This document shows positions 19,747-28,996 of a stretch of DNA of 64,000 nucleotides, piece by piece. Below the pieces are notes generated by a model that was not told the origin of the DNA, did not search any database, and saw nothing but the letters and a program-made list of their open reading frames with translations. Origin of the DNA: Prado023 sp963700475 (GTDB lineage: Bacteria; Actinomycetota; Actinomycetes; S36-B12; CAIYMF01). The stretch spans positions 183,521-247,520 of the forward strand of contig CAVOXR010000007.1 of NCBI GenBank assembly GCA_963700475.1. The letters run 5' to 3'. The translations under genes and the position numbers were made by a program. The first letter of the stretch is position 1. Every line of letters begins with the position of its first letter.

Positions 19747-20358
19747 TTACCCCGCCCCGTGACTGGCCCGGCCCAGATGCGTCCGGGCCCAGCAGTGCAT
19801 GGCGATGGCTGCGGCGGCCGCCACATTGATCGATCGGGTGGATCCGTACTGGCTGATGGACAGCACCACATCGGAGCCTGCGATGGCCTGTGGGCTGAGC
19901 CCGGGCCCCTCCTGGCCGAACAGCAGGACGCACCCGCGCGGCATCTCGTACTCGTCGATCGGGATGGCCCCGGGCACCACGTCGATGGCCAGGATCGGCA
20001 GGTCGTGTGCCCGCGCCCAGTCCTGGAGGTCCTCGGGATCAGGGTGGTGGGTGATGCTCAGGTAGGCATCGGTGACCATCGCCCCGCGCCGGTTCCAGCG
20101 GCGCCGGCCGACGACGTGCACGCCCGCGACGTTGAATGCGTTGGCGGTGCGCACGATCGAGCCGATGTTCAGGTCGTGCTCGATGTTCTCGATGGCCACG
20201 TGCAGCGGGGAGCGCCGGGTGTCGAGGTCGGCCACGATCGCCTCGACCGTCCAGTACCGATAGGCATCCACGACGTTCCGGGCGTCGCCGTGAGCCAGCA
20301 GCTCCGGGTCGAGGCGGGGGTCGTCGGGCCAGGGCAGGGGGTGGGGTCCGACGGGCAC
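19747..20358 (-). CDS. TrmH/SpoU family RNA methyltransferase
   Basis: This 203-residue SPOUT-class enzyme has the three SpoU motifs: NIEHDLNIGSIVRTANAFNV (motif 1), VLLFGQEGPGLS (motif 2, Gln replacing the usual Asn/Ser) and SQYGSTRSINVAAAAAIAM (motif 3). It probably 2'-O-methylates tRNA or rRNA using S-adenosylmethionine; the exact nucleotide is unknown. The GTG at 20358 starts MPVGPHPLPWPDDPRLD and keeps the gene clear of the divergent tRNA-Ser; the upstream in-frame opening runs antisense to the tRNA. Confidence 0.92.
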   Translation of the reverse strand: MPVGPHPLPWPDDPRLDPELLAHGDARNVVDAYRYWTVEAIVADLDTRRSPLHVAIENIEHDLNIGSIVRTANAFNVAGVHVVGRRRWNRRGAMVTDAYLSITHHPDPEDLQDWARAHDLPILAIDVVPGAIPIDEYEMPRGCVLLFGQEGPGLSPQAIAGSDVVLSISQYGSTRSINVAAAAAIAMHCWARTHLGRASHGAG

Positions 20359-20418
20359 GGGGCCAAGGGTACGAGTGCGATTTCCGCCGGGGGTCCCACC
20401 GCCCGTAGAATTCTCCGC

Positions 20419-20506
20419 GGTGGCGTGTCCGAGCGGCCAAAGGAGCACGACTCGAAATCGTGTGTGGGTGATGAGCCCACCGTGGGTTCGAATCCCACCG
20501 CCACCG
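20419..20506 (+). tRNA. tRNA-Ser(CGA)
   Basis: This 88-base class II tRNA has acceptor strands GGTGGCG and CGCCACC and discriminator G at 20506. The anticodon arm is CACGA-CTCGAAA-TCGTG with CGA at 20453-20455, followed by a long variable arm (GTGGGTGATGAGCCCAC). CCA is not encoded. A -10-like TAGAAT lies at 20406-20411, only seven bases upstream. Confidence 0.97.
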
Positions 20507-20541
20507 CCGCATCTGGGAGCACAGACCCATCGGGTCGAACC

Positions 20542-20596
20542 GGCCCGGGCCCCCTCAGGGTCCGGGCCCTGGTGCGTCACGGCCCTGCGACGCACC
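20542..20596 (+). terminator. Tandem GC-rich hairpins after tRNA-Ser
   Basis: Hairpin one pairs GGCCCGGGCCC (20542-20552) with 20558-20568 through one G-U pair over the loop CCTCA. Hairpin two pairs GGTGCGTC (20571-20578) with GACGCACC (20589-20596) over ten bases. Neither is followed by a T run, common for high-GC actinobacterial terminators. Confidence 0.65.
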
Positions 20597-20670
20597 CGTG
20601 GCCCGCGTAGGCTTGGCGGCGTTGGCGTGGGACCCACGGCCATCACCCGTCGCTGCTCCAGGAGTCCGTC

Positions 20671-21198
20671 ATGAGCCCCGTCCACGACCTTCTCACCGAC
20701 CAGATCGGTCACGAGTTCTTCGCGTCCCAGCAGTACGTCGCCATCGCGGTCTGGTACGACCAGCAGGCCCTGCCCCAGCTCGCGGCGCACTTCTACGCGC
20801 AAGCTGTCGAGGAGCGCAACCACGCGATGATGATCGTGCAGTACCTGATGGACCGTGAGGCCCAGGTTGTGATCCCCGGGGTGCCCGAGGTGCGCAACGA
20901 GTTCGCGTCGGTGGTCGAGCCCCTGGAGCTCGCCCTGGCCCAGGAGCGCCTGGTGACCTCCCAGTTCGAGGCCCTGATCGCGTTGGCGCGGGCCGAGTCG
21001 GACTACCTCGGTGAGCAGTTCATGCACTGGTTCCTCAAGGAGCAGGTCGAGGAGGTTGCGTCCATCTCGACGCTCCTGCAGGTGGGCCGTCGCGTCGGCG
21101 ACAACGTGATGCTGCTCGAGGACTACCTGGCCCGTGAGACCGGCGCGGGTGGCGGCATGGACCCGACGGCCCCCGCGGCCGCCGGTGGGGCGATGTAG
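20671..21198 (+). CDS. Ferritin (non-haem iron storage protein)
   Basis: This 175-residue four-helix-bundle protein has the ferroxidase-type residues in EFFASQQYVAIAVWYD and EERNHAMM, and further acidic positions in EQVEEVASISTLL. It resembles the BfrB-type ferritins of actinobacteria that oxidise and store iron in a 24-subunit shell. The ATG at 20671 is preceded by CCAGGAG. The C-terminal tail (Gly/Ala/Pro/Met) looks disordered, as in mycobacterial BfrB. It lies between tRNA-Ser and dnaX and has no obvious iron-regulator box. Confidence 0.92.
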   Translation: MSPVHDLLTDQIGHEFFASQQYVAIAVWYDQQALPQLAAHFYAQAVEERNHAMMIVQYLMDREAQVVIPGVPEVRNEFASVVEPLELALAQERLVTSQFEALIALARAESDYLGEQFMHWFLKEQVEEVASISTLLQVGRRVGDNVMLLEDYLARETGAGGGMDPTAPAAAGGAM

Positions 21199-21252
21199 GT
21201 CCGTTCACAGGCCATGGCGCGAGTTACACAGGCGTAGTTACAGCCATGTGAC

Positions 21253-21272
21253 TTATCCCCAGCTGTGGATGA
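21253..21272. other. Paired DnaA-box-like sites upstream of dnaX
   Basis: TTATCCCCA (21253-21261) and the inverted TGTGGATGA (21264-21272) face each other, and GATTGTGGA follows near 21280. The stretch TATCCCCAG-N-TGTGGAT is shared with the cluster at 13417-13433. The site is ~90 bases upstream of dnaX and could tie clamp-loader expression to DnaA; that is inference. Confidence 0.5.
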
Positions 21273-21362
21273 CTTGGGGATTGTGGAGTACCGCCGCCGT
21301 CGCCAGCCGGCGGCCCAGGCAGTTGTCCCGTGTTGTCGGCAGGCACCGTTAGGGTGAGCGAC

Positions 21363-23522
21363 GTGGCACTGGCGCTCTACCGGACCTACCGGCCGGGCTC
21401 GCTGGCCGAGGTGATCGGCCAGGAGCACGTGACCGAGCCGCTCGCGCGCGCCCTGGAGTCCGGCCGTACCCACCACGCGTACCTGTTCTCGGGTCCGCGC
21501 GGGTGCGGCAAGACGTCGACCGCCCGCATCCTGGCCCGGTCGCTGAACTGCGAGCAGGGGCCGACCGCCAACCCGTGTGGTGAGTGCCGCAGCTGTGTGG
21601 AGCTGGCCCCCAATGGCCCCGGTTCGATGGACGTGGTCGAGCTCGATGCCGCCACGCATCGCGGCATCGACGACGCCCGGGACCTGCGCGAGAAGGCCAT
21701 CTACGCCCCGGCGGCCAGTCGGTTCAAGATCTACATCATCGACGAGGCCCACCAGCTCACCAATGAGGCGGCCAACGCCCTGCTCAAGCTGGTCGAGGAG
21801 CCCCCGCCGCACCTGCGCTTCATCTTCGCCACAACCGAGCCGGACAAGATCATCCCGACGATCCGTTCGCGAACGTTCCACTACGGCTTCCGGCTCGTCC
21901 CGGCACGGACCCTGGCCGACCACCTCGGCGCGGTGTGCCGCTCCGAGGGTGTCCCCGCAGAGGCCCCCGCGCTGGCGGTCGTCGCCCGGGCCGGCGCGGG
22001 CAGCGTCCGCGACAGCCTGTCGGTCCTGGGTCAGCTGCTCGCTGGGGCCGGTCCTGAGGGCCTGACCTATGCCGACGCCGTCTCCGCCCTGGGCCTGACC
22101 GACACCAGCCTCATCGACGAGTTCGTGGCCGCCCTGTCCGCCGGGTCCGCGGCCGCCATGTTCGGCATCGTGGACGTCGTGATCTCCGCCGGTCACGACC
22201 CGCGCCGCTTCGTCACCGACATCCTGGACCGGTTGCGCGACCTGATCGTCCTACGGGCCGACCACGAGGCCCTGTCCAAGGGACTCATCGACGTCCCCGA
22301 CGACGAGGGCCAGCGCATGGTGGCCCAGGCCCAGTCCCTGGGACTTGCCGAGCTGTCGCGGGCCGCAGACCTGGTCAGCGCCGGACTCGGCCAGATCAAG
22401 GGGGCGACGGCCCCGCGGCTGCAGCTCGAGCTGCTCTGCGCCCGACTGGCCCTGCCCGGCCCCGGGGATGATCTCAGCTCGGTCCTGGCCCGGCTGGACC
22501 GACTTGAGCGCGTGGGCGCGACGGTTGCGCCTGCCGCGGATTCGAGCGCGGCGCCCGATCAGACGGGGGCCTCCCGGCGGCGCCCGGCGCAGGCGACGGA
22601 CGCGGGCCGGACGGCACCGGCTGATGCCGGAGGCGCTGATCCCAGCGACCCACGTCCCCAGCCGGCGGCCGCACCCGCCAGTGCTCCTGCGCGTCCGGTG
22701 GCGTCGTCCGGAGGTCCTGCCGCGCCGCCCCGTCGCCCGGAGTTGCGACGCGATGCTGGTGCGCCGATGGCTTCGCCCCGGGTGCCCTCGGAGGCAGCTG
22801 AAGCGCCCGCCGCAGACATCGGCGTACCGGCCGATCCCGGGGAGGGTGAGACCTCCGCGCCGGCAGGAGCCGCGCCAACCGCGACCGGGCCCGAGCCCTC
22901 CGATACTGGCGCGCCGCGGGTGGATGCGCCCAAGGCCCCGTCCGCCGCGCCGGGTGATGACACCACGATCACCAGGATCCGGGATTCGTGGCCGGCCATC
23001 CTCGAGCGGCTGGCGGCCTCGAGCCGGGTCGCCTGGACCGCCTTCCACGCTGCCACCCCCGTCTCCTGCACCAACGGTGCCCTGGCGGTGGCAGTCGCCG
23101 AGCCGGGGAATGTCCGGGCAATCGCCCAACGCGGCCACGACGAGCGGTTGCGCCAGGCCATCATCGATGTCCTGGCCCTGGACCTCACGATCGATGTCCT
23201 GCATGACCCTGAGCCTGCGCGGCCCGCCCTGCCCGGGGCCGGGGTGAGCGGCGCCACCGCCTCCACGCGAGCGCCGGCCGCGAACGCCGTCCCCGGAGCG
23301 GCTGACGCGGCCGCATCCGCGGGTGCCTCGGCGCCGGCATCCCAACCACCGGCCCGCCCCGCCGATGTCGTCCGTGAGGCGGGCGCCTCCCCTGCTGCTG
23401 CCGATGTCGCCGATGAGCCCAGTCCCGACGACCCGGACCTCGATCCCGGTGGAGCGCACGGCTTGGCCCTGATCACCCGGGAGCTCGGCGCCCGGCCCAT
23501 CGGTGAGATCGACCACTCCTAG
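21363..23522 (+). CDS. dnaX: DNA polymerase III subunit gamma/tau
   Basis: This 719-residue clamp-loader ATPase opens and closes the sliding clamp. Walker A GPRGCGKT is at residues 44-51. A zinc-binding Cys cluster (C..C.EC..C, about 62-80) follows, then FKIYIIDEAHQLTNEAANALLKLVEEPP with the DEAH-type Walker B. A Pro/Ala-rich linker spans about 395-530. A conserved C-terminal polymerase-contact region (TRIRDSWPAILERLAASSRVAWTAF) follows, then another low-complexity tail. The GTG at 21363 gives the standard MALALYRTYRP start with AGGG upstream. No A-rich programmed-frameshift heptamer is visible. Confidence 0.96.
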   Translation: MALALYRTYRPGSLAEVIGQEHVTEPLARALESGRTHHAYLFSGPRGCGKTSTARILARSLNCEQGPTANPCGECRSCVELAPNGPGSMDVVELDAATHRGIDDARDLREKAIYAPAASRFKIYIIDEAHQLTNEAANALLKLVEEPPPHLRFIFATTEPDKIIPTIRSRTFHYGFRLVPARTLADHLGAVCRSEGVPAEAPALAVVARAGAGSVRDSLSVLGQLLAGAGPEGLTYADAVSALGLTDTSLIDEFVAALSAGSAAAMFGIVDVVISAGHDPRRFVTDILDRLRDLIVLRADHEALSKGLIDVPDDEGQRMVAQAQSLGLAELSRAADLVSAGLGQIKGATAPRLQLELLCARLALPGPGDDLSSVLARLDRLERVGATVAPAADSSAAPDQTGASRRRPAQATDAGRTAPADAGGADPSDPRPQPAAAPASAPARPVASSGGPAAPPRRPELRRDAGAPMASPRVPSEAAEAPAADIGVPADPGEGETSAPAGAAPTATGPEPSDTGAPRVDAPKAPSAAPGDDTTITRIRDSWPAILERLAASSRVAWTAFHAATPVSCTNGALAVAVAEPGNVRAIAQRGHDERLRQAIIDVLALDLTIDVLHDPEPARPALPGAGVSGATASTRAPAANAVPGAADAAASAGASAPASQPPARPADVVREAGASPAAADVADEPSPDDPDLDPGGAHGLALITRELGARPIGEIDHS

Positions 23523-23531
23523 GGGCTGGGC

Positions 23532-24137
23532 ATGTACGAGGGCATCATCCAGGACGTCATCGACGGTCTCAGTCGCCTGCCCGGGATCGGGCCCAAGGGG
23601 GCCCAGCGGATCGCCTTCCACCTGCTCAAGGCCGACCCGCAGGAGGTCGCGGACCTCGCTGAGGCCCTGCTGACGCTGCGGGAGAAGGTCCAGTTCTGCG
23701 AGATCTGCGGCAACGTCTCCGAGGAGCAGACGTGCGGGATCTGCCGGGACCCCCGGCGCGACCCGTCGCTTCTCTGTGTCGTCGAGGAGAGCAAGGACGT
23801 CGTCGCCATCGAGCGGACCCGCGAGTTCCGCGGTCGTTATCACGTGCTCGGTGGCGCAATCAGCCCGATGGAGGGCATCGGGCCCGACGACCTGCGCATC
23901 CGGGAGCTGATGGCTCGCCTGGCCGACGGGTCCGTGGTCGAGGTGATCCTGGCCACGGATCCGAACCTGGAGGGCGAGGCCACAGCCACCTATCTGGCGC
24001 GCCTGATGAGCACGCTCGGCCTGGCCGTGTCACGGTTGGCCAGTGGACTACCGGTAGGGGGCGACCTCGAGTTCGCCGACGAGGTGACCCTCGGTCGGGC
24101 ATTCGAGGGACGACGACGGATCGGAGGGCAGGGATGA
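23532..24137 (+). CDS. recR: Recombination mediator protein RecR
   Basis: This 201-residue ring-forming protein acts with RecF/RecO to load RecA. The helix-hairpin-helix LSRLPGIGPKGAQRIAFHLL is at the N-terminus, followed by the four-Cys zinc finger CEICGN..TCGIC, the TOPRIM core (LLCVVEESKDVVAIERT) and a Walker-B-like C-terminal GGDLEFADEVTLGRAF. Only nine bases separate it from dnaX and its stop overlaps the DUF5063 ATG (ATGA), so dnaX-recR-DUF5063 is an operon. Confidence 0.98.
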   Translation: MYEGIIQDVIDGLSRLPGIGPKGAQRIAFHLLKADPQEVADLAEALLTLREKVQFCEICGNVSEEQTCGICRDPRRDPSLLCVVEESKDVVAIERTREFRGRYHVLGGAISPMEGIGPDDLRIRELMARLADGSVVEVILATDPNLEGEATATYLARLMSTLGLAVSRLASGLPVGGDLEFADEVTLGRAFEGRRRIGGQG

Positions 24138-24736
24138 GTGTCGATGAGGCGCCCATGGAGGGCGCGATGGCGGTGCTCACCACGCCCGCCACCCCGGTGG
24201 AGGATGACCTGGTCACCCTGGCTGACGGGCTTGCCGAGGCCTCGGCCCGGTTCGTGCAGGCCACCGAGGCGGTGGCTGCCGGAATCGGCGAGGACCATGC
24301 GATCGCGATCCTCCTGCTCGAGGTCTCCGACGTGCTGGCCATGGGGGCGCGGCTCGGCGCCATCGACGATGTCGTCCCCGAAGGGCGCTTCGAGCCGGAT
24401 GCGGGCGTGGAACCCGACGTCGACCGCCTGCGGGCAGCCCTGGCTGAGCGGCTGGCTCCGGTGGATTCCTACATCGAGGTGTTCGATCCCTATGCCAGTC
24501 CCGAGCTGGTCGCCGGCCGGCTCTCAGACGACCTCTCCGCCATCGTGTCCGACCTGCTCCACGGACTTGCCCACCACACAGCCGGGCGCACCCTGGAGGC
24601 GCTGTGGTGGTGGCAGACGACCTACCTGAGCTCCTGGGGCGACTCAGGGGCGATGGCCCTGCGTGCCCTGAGGTCCCTGGTGTCCCATGTCCGCTCCGGT
24701 GCGCCCCTCGAGGTGGCCGGCGAGTCCGACCGGTAG
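24134..24736 (+). CDS. DUF5063 domain protein
   Basis: This 200-residue mostly helical acidic protein contains the DUF5063 features: a hydrophobic segment AIAILLLEVSDVLAMGARLGAI, YIEVFDPYASPELVAGRLSDDLSAIVSDL, and a Trp-rich HHTAGRTLEALWWWQTTYLSSWG. It is found directly after recR in many actinobacteria (position of Rv3714c). No function is known. Overlap with recR indicates coupling. Confidence 0.88.
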   Translation: MSVDEAPMEGAMAVLTTPATPVEDDLVTLADGLAEASARFVQATEAVAAGIGEDHAIAILLLEVSDVLAMGARLGAIDDVVPEGRFEPDAGVEPDVDRLRAALAERLAPVDSYIEVFDPYASPELVAGRLSDDLSAIVSDLLHGLAHHTAGRTLEALWWWQTTYLSSWGDSGAMALRALRSLVSHVRSGAPLEVAGESDR

Positions 24737-24865
24737 GACGCCGACACGGTGGTTCCGTCGCGTCGGCCCGCGGGTCCCAGGACGGGCGATCAGGGCGAGG
24801 CCAGGCGGTGACCCCCTAGAATTGGGTGCCGGAACGCCCAAGACCACCACCGGGAGCGCTCAAGC

Positions 24866-26157
<1,292 letters not shown>

Positions 26158-26161
<4 letters not shown>

Positions 26162-27195
26162 GCGTGACGGTTGCGGTCGTGGGGGCCACCGGCCAGGTCG
26201 GGGGCGTCATGCGCCGCCTGCTCGACGAGTCCGGGATCGACGTGGGCGCAGTGCGGTACTTCGCCAGTGCGCGCTCAGCCGGGACGACCCTGCCCTGGCG
26301 GGGCACCGAGATCGTGGTCGAGGATGCGGCGACCGCCGACCCGTCCGGGATCGACATCGCGCTGTTCTCGGCCGGGGGCTCGACCTCCAAGGCGCTCGCG
26401 CCGGTGTTCGCAGCGGCGGGTGCGATCGTCATCGACAACTCCTCGGCCTGGCGGATGGACCCCGACGTCCCCCTGGTCGTGTCCGAGGTCAACGGCCATG
26501 CGCTGACCAGCATCCCGAAGGGGATCGTGGCCAACCCGAACTGCACCACGATGGCCGCGATGCCCGTGCTCGCTCCGCTGCACGCCGAGGCAGGCCTGCG
26601 CCGACTCGTGGTGAGCACGTACCAGGCGGTCTCCGGCAGTGGGCTGGCCGGGGTCGAGGAGCTCGCGGGACAGGTCCGGGCAGCCGTGACCCAGGACATG
26701 ACGGCGTTGACCCACGACGGATCCGCGGTCACCCTGCCGGCGCCGACGAAGTACGTCGCTCCCATCGCCTTCGACGTGATCCCGTTGGCCGGCAGCATCG
26801 TGGCCGACGGCTCTGGCGAGACCGACGAGGAGCAGAAGCTGCGCAACGAGTCCCGCAAGATCCTCGGGATCCCGGACCTCGCGGTCTCCGGCACGTGCGT
26901 ACGCGTGCCGGTCTTCACCGGCCACAGCCTGAGCATCAACGCCGAGTTCGATCGGCCGCTGTCGGTGGAACGGGCCCGCGAGCTGCTGGAGGGCGCCCCG
27001 GGCGTTGCCTGGTCGGATGTGCCCACCCCGCTGCAGGCAGCGGGCGCTGATCCGACCTACGTGGGACGCCTGCGCCAGGACCCGGGTGTCCCGGATGGGC
27101 GTGGACTGGCCCTTTTCCTGTCCAATGACAACCTGCGCAAGGGAGCTGCCCTCAACGCCGTGCAGATCGCGGCTCTGCTGGCTGAGCGCGCCTGA
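26158..27195 (+). CDS. asd: Aspartate-semialdehyde dehydrogenase
   Basis: This 345-residue NADPH-dependent enzyme reduces aspartyl phosphate to aspartate semialdehyde. The Rossmann start TVAVVGATGQVGGVM is followed by the catalytic Cys129 in VANPNCTTM and the substrate-binding His in VPVFTGHSLSIN. Overlap ATGA with lysC gives a coupled lysC-asd operon, universal in actinobacteria because both products feed cell-wall diaminopimelate. Length and motifs are normal. Confidence 0.98.
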
Positions 27196-27225
27196 CACCC
27201 CGGTCCCCCGCGCCTCAGCGGCGGT

Positions 27226-27255
27226 TTGGGCTGGGGGTCAGCGTGCGGCTAGAAT
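27226..27255 (+). promoter_or_regulatory. Candidate promoter for tRNA-Pro
   Basis: TTGGGC (27226-27231) and TAGAAT (27250-27255) are 18 bases apart; the -10 ends 12 bases before the tRNA. The layout mirrors the candidate tRNA-Ile promoter. Confidence 0.6.
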
Positions 27256-27267
27256 CGGTCGCGCAAT

Positions 27268-27327
<60 letters not shown>

Positions 27328-27341
<14 letters not shown>

Positions 27342-27447
27342 CTCATGTGAAGGGCCCCGGGGCTTGTCCCCGGGGCCCTTCACATGTCCCCGGACCTGGC
27401 GGGGTTCGGGAGGAGGCCGCGAAGCGGCCGACGGCTCCCGCCATCCC
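27328..27447 (+). repeat. tRNA-tail element, copy B (after tRNA-Pro)
   Basis: The tRNA-Pro tail TCCCGCCATCCC (27328-27339) is repeated at 27436-27447, 108 bases later. Inside are the 19-bp hairpin, GCGGGG (27399-27404), GGGAG (27408-27412), a second hairpin (GGCCGC 27415-27420, GAA, GCGGCC 27424-27429) and GACGGCTCCC (27430-27439). Order and conserved blocks match copy A at 11262-11386, whereas the stems of both hairpins differ yet remain paired, i.e. they covary. The 3' duplication matches the adjacent tRNA rather than the other copy. A site-specific insertion or structured-RNA origin is inferred. Confidence 0.75.
27344..27386 (+). terminator. 19-bp perfect hairpin after tRNA-Pro
   Basis: The arms 27344-27362 and 27368-27386 are exact reverse complements with the loop CTTGT. 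The inner half (CCCCGGGG) resembles the tRNA-Ala hairpin core, while the outer half is unrelated in sequence but equally paired. No T tract follows. Confidence 0.75.
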
Positions 27448-27518
27448 TTCCGGGCGCCCACGGAGCCACGCCACATACCCTGCGGTGACGCCGGGATTGC
27501 GAAGGGAGCCCCCAACCC

Positions 27519-28430
27519 CTACCCCGCCACCACCGTGAGCACCGTCGCCTCCGGCCGGCACGCCAGGCGGATCGGGGTGTAGGGGCTCGTTCCGAGCCCG
27601 GCTGAGACGTGCAGGGCAGACTCCTCCCATCCCGACAGGCCCTTGGCCTGCCGTCGGGGCAGGTCGCAGTTGGTCACCAGCGCTCCGACCCACGGCAGGC
27701 ACACCTGGCCGCCGTGGGTGTGGCCGGCCATGATCAGATCGGCACCGTCGGCGGCCATGGCATCGAGCACCCGCCGGTAGGGCGCGTGGGCGACCCCGAG
27801 CCGGAGGTCGGCGTCCGGATCGAACGGGCCGGCGATGTCCGCATACCGGTCGCGCCCGATGTGCGGGTCGTCCACCCCACGCGCATCGATGCGCCAGCCG
27901 CGGACGGCGACCTCGGCAGTCTCGTTGTCCAGGTCCTTCCACCCGGCGGCGACCAGGCCCTCGTTGAGGGGCGTGACGTCGATCCTGGGCCGCTTCGTGC
28001 GCAGCTCACTGGGACCCGACAGGTACTTGGCGGGATTCGCCCTGGCGGGGGCGTAGTAGTCGTTCGACCCGCGGACGAAGAATCCCGGTCGATCGAGCAG
28101 GGGCGCCAGGGCCTCCAGCGCGAGCCGGGGTCCCTGGGCGTCGCCGTGGAAGTCGCCGGTCACCACGGTCAGGTCCACGTCGAGCTCGCCCAGGGAGCGG
28201 ACCCAGTCGATGCGGTCGGTGTCACGCGGCGAGAGGTGCAGGTCTGACAGGTGCAGGATGCGCAGCGGCGCCCGGCCATCCGCGGGCCGCACCGAGGGCC
28301 TGCGCACCCGGACCTCTGCCGAGCGCAGTGTGTACTGGCGCGCCTCCCAGAGGCTGTAGGCAGTGGTGGCGACGCCGACCGCCAGCAGGGATCCCAGGGC
28401 GCCCACGGAGGCTCGGGTGGCTGTCGGCAT
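27519..28430 (-). CDS. Membrane-anchored metallophosphoesterase
   Basis: This 303-residue calcineurin-like phosphatase begins with a hydrophobic anchor (about residues 9-22) and has the metal motifs LHLSDLHLSP, TGDFHGD, RGSNDYYAP and AGHTHGGQV. The third motif has Asn-Asp in place of the common GNH-(D/E). The ATG at 28430 starts MPTATRASVG; the open frame upstream is not conserved. Similar genes sit beside ponA2 in mycobacteria (position of Rv3683). The natural substrate is unknown. It diverges from the YqeY gene. Confidence 0.9.
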   Translation of the reverse strand: MPTATRASVGALGSLLAVGVATTAYSLWEARQYTLRSAEVRVRRPSVRPADGRAPLRILHLSDLHLSPRDTDRIDWVRSLGELDVDLTVVTGDFHGDAQGPRLALEALAPLLDRPGFFVRGSNDYYAPARANPAKYLSGPSELRTKRPRIDVTPLNEGLVAAGWKDLDNETAEVAVRGWRIDARGVDDPHIGRDRYADIAGPFDPDADLRLGVAHAPYRRVLDAMAADGADLIMAGHTHGGQVCLPWVGALVTNCDLPRRQAKGLSGWEESALHVSAGLGTSPYTPIRLACRPEATVLTVVAG

Positions 28431-28520
28431 GCGCCAAGTCTGGCAGGGGCGGCCGATGGATCCCGCATCCGCGAGCAGGGCTGTGGGCACACCGTCGCGG
28501 CAACCCCGCACAATGGGACG

Positions 28521-28982
28521 ATGACCACCCTCAAGGAGACCCTGCAGTCCGACCTGACCACCGCCATCCGGAGCCGCGATGAGCTCACGGCAGCCACCCT
28601 GCGCATGGCCCTGACCGCAGTGACCAACGAAGAGGTCTCGGGCAAGTCGTCCCGCACGCTCAGCGATGCGGAGGTCATGGGCGTCCTGACCAAGGAGGCC
28701 AAGAAGCGTCGGGAGGCCGCCGCGGCCTTCACCGACGCCTCACGACCGGAACTCGCCGACCGGGAGCTGGCCGAGCTCGGCGTTCTGGACCGTTACCTGC
28801 CCGAGCCGCTGACGGCCGAGGAGGTCGGCGCACTGGTCGACGCCGCCGTGGCGCGGCTGGCAGACGAGGGTGTCACCGGGATGCCTGCGATGGGTCGGGT
28901 CATGAAGGACGTGACGCCGCAGGTCGCAGGTCGTTTCGACGGCGGCCAACTTGCCTCGATGGTCCGTGCAGCTCTGGCCTGA
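28521..28982 (+). CDS. GatB/YqeY domain protein
   Basis: This 153-residue helical protein has the YqeY layout: an N-terminal helical bundle (LKETLQSDLTTAIRSRDELTAATLRMAL) and the C-terminal domain resembling the tRNA-binding tail of GatB (GVTGMPAMGRVMKDVTPQVAGRFDGGQLASMV). Stand-alone YqeY proteins may assist tRNA-dependent amidation but have no proven role. It is monocistronic, diverging from the phosphoesterase and converging on the PBP gene 14 bases away. Confidence 0.92.
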   Translation: MTTLKETLQSDLTTAIRSRDELTAATLRMALTAVTNEEVSGKSSRTLSDAEVMGVLTKEAKKRREAAAAFTDASRPELADRELAELGVLDRYLPEPLTAEEVGALVDAAVARLADEGVTGMPAMGRVMKDVTPQVAGRFDGGQLASMVRAALA

Positions 28983-28996
28983 ACGACCGGCGAGGG

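Noticed and set aside
20507..21353. Signal recognition particle RNA near dnaX
   Set aside because: I looked for the GGAA-tetraloop region in the gaps around ferritin and dnaX and found no match.
21363..23522. Programmed frameshift in dnaX
   Set aside because: No A-rich slippery heptamer or adjacent stem-loop is evident in this GC-rich gene.
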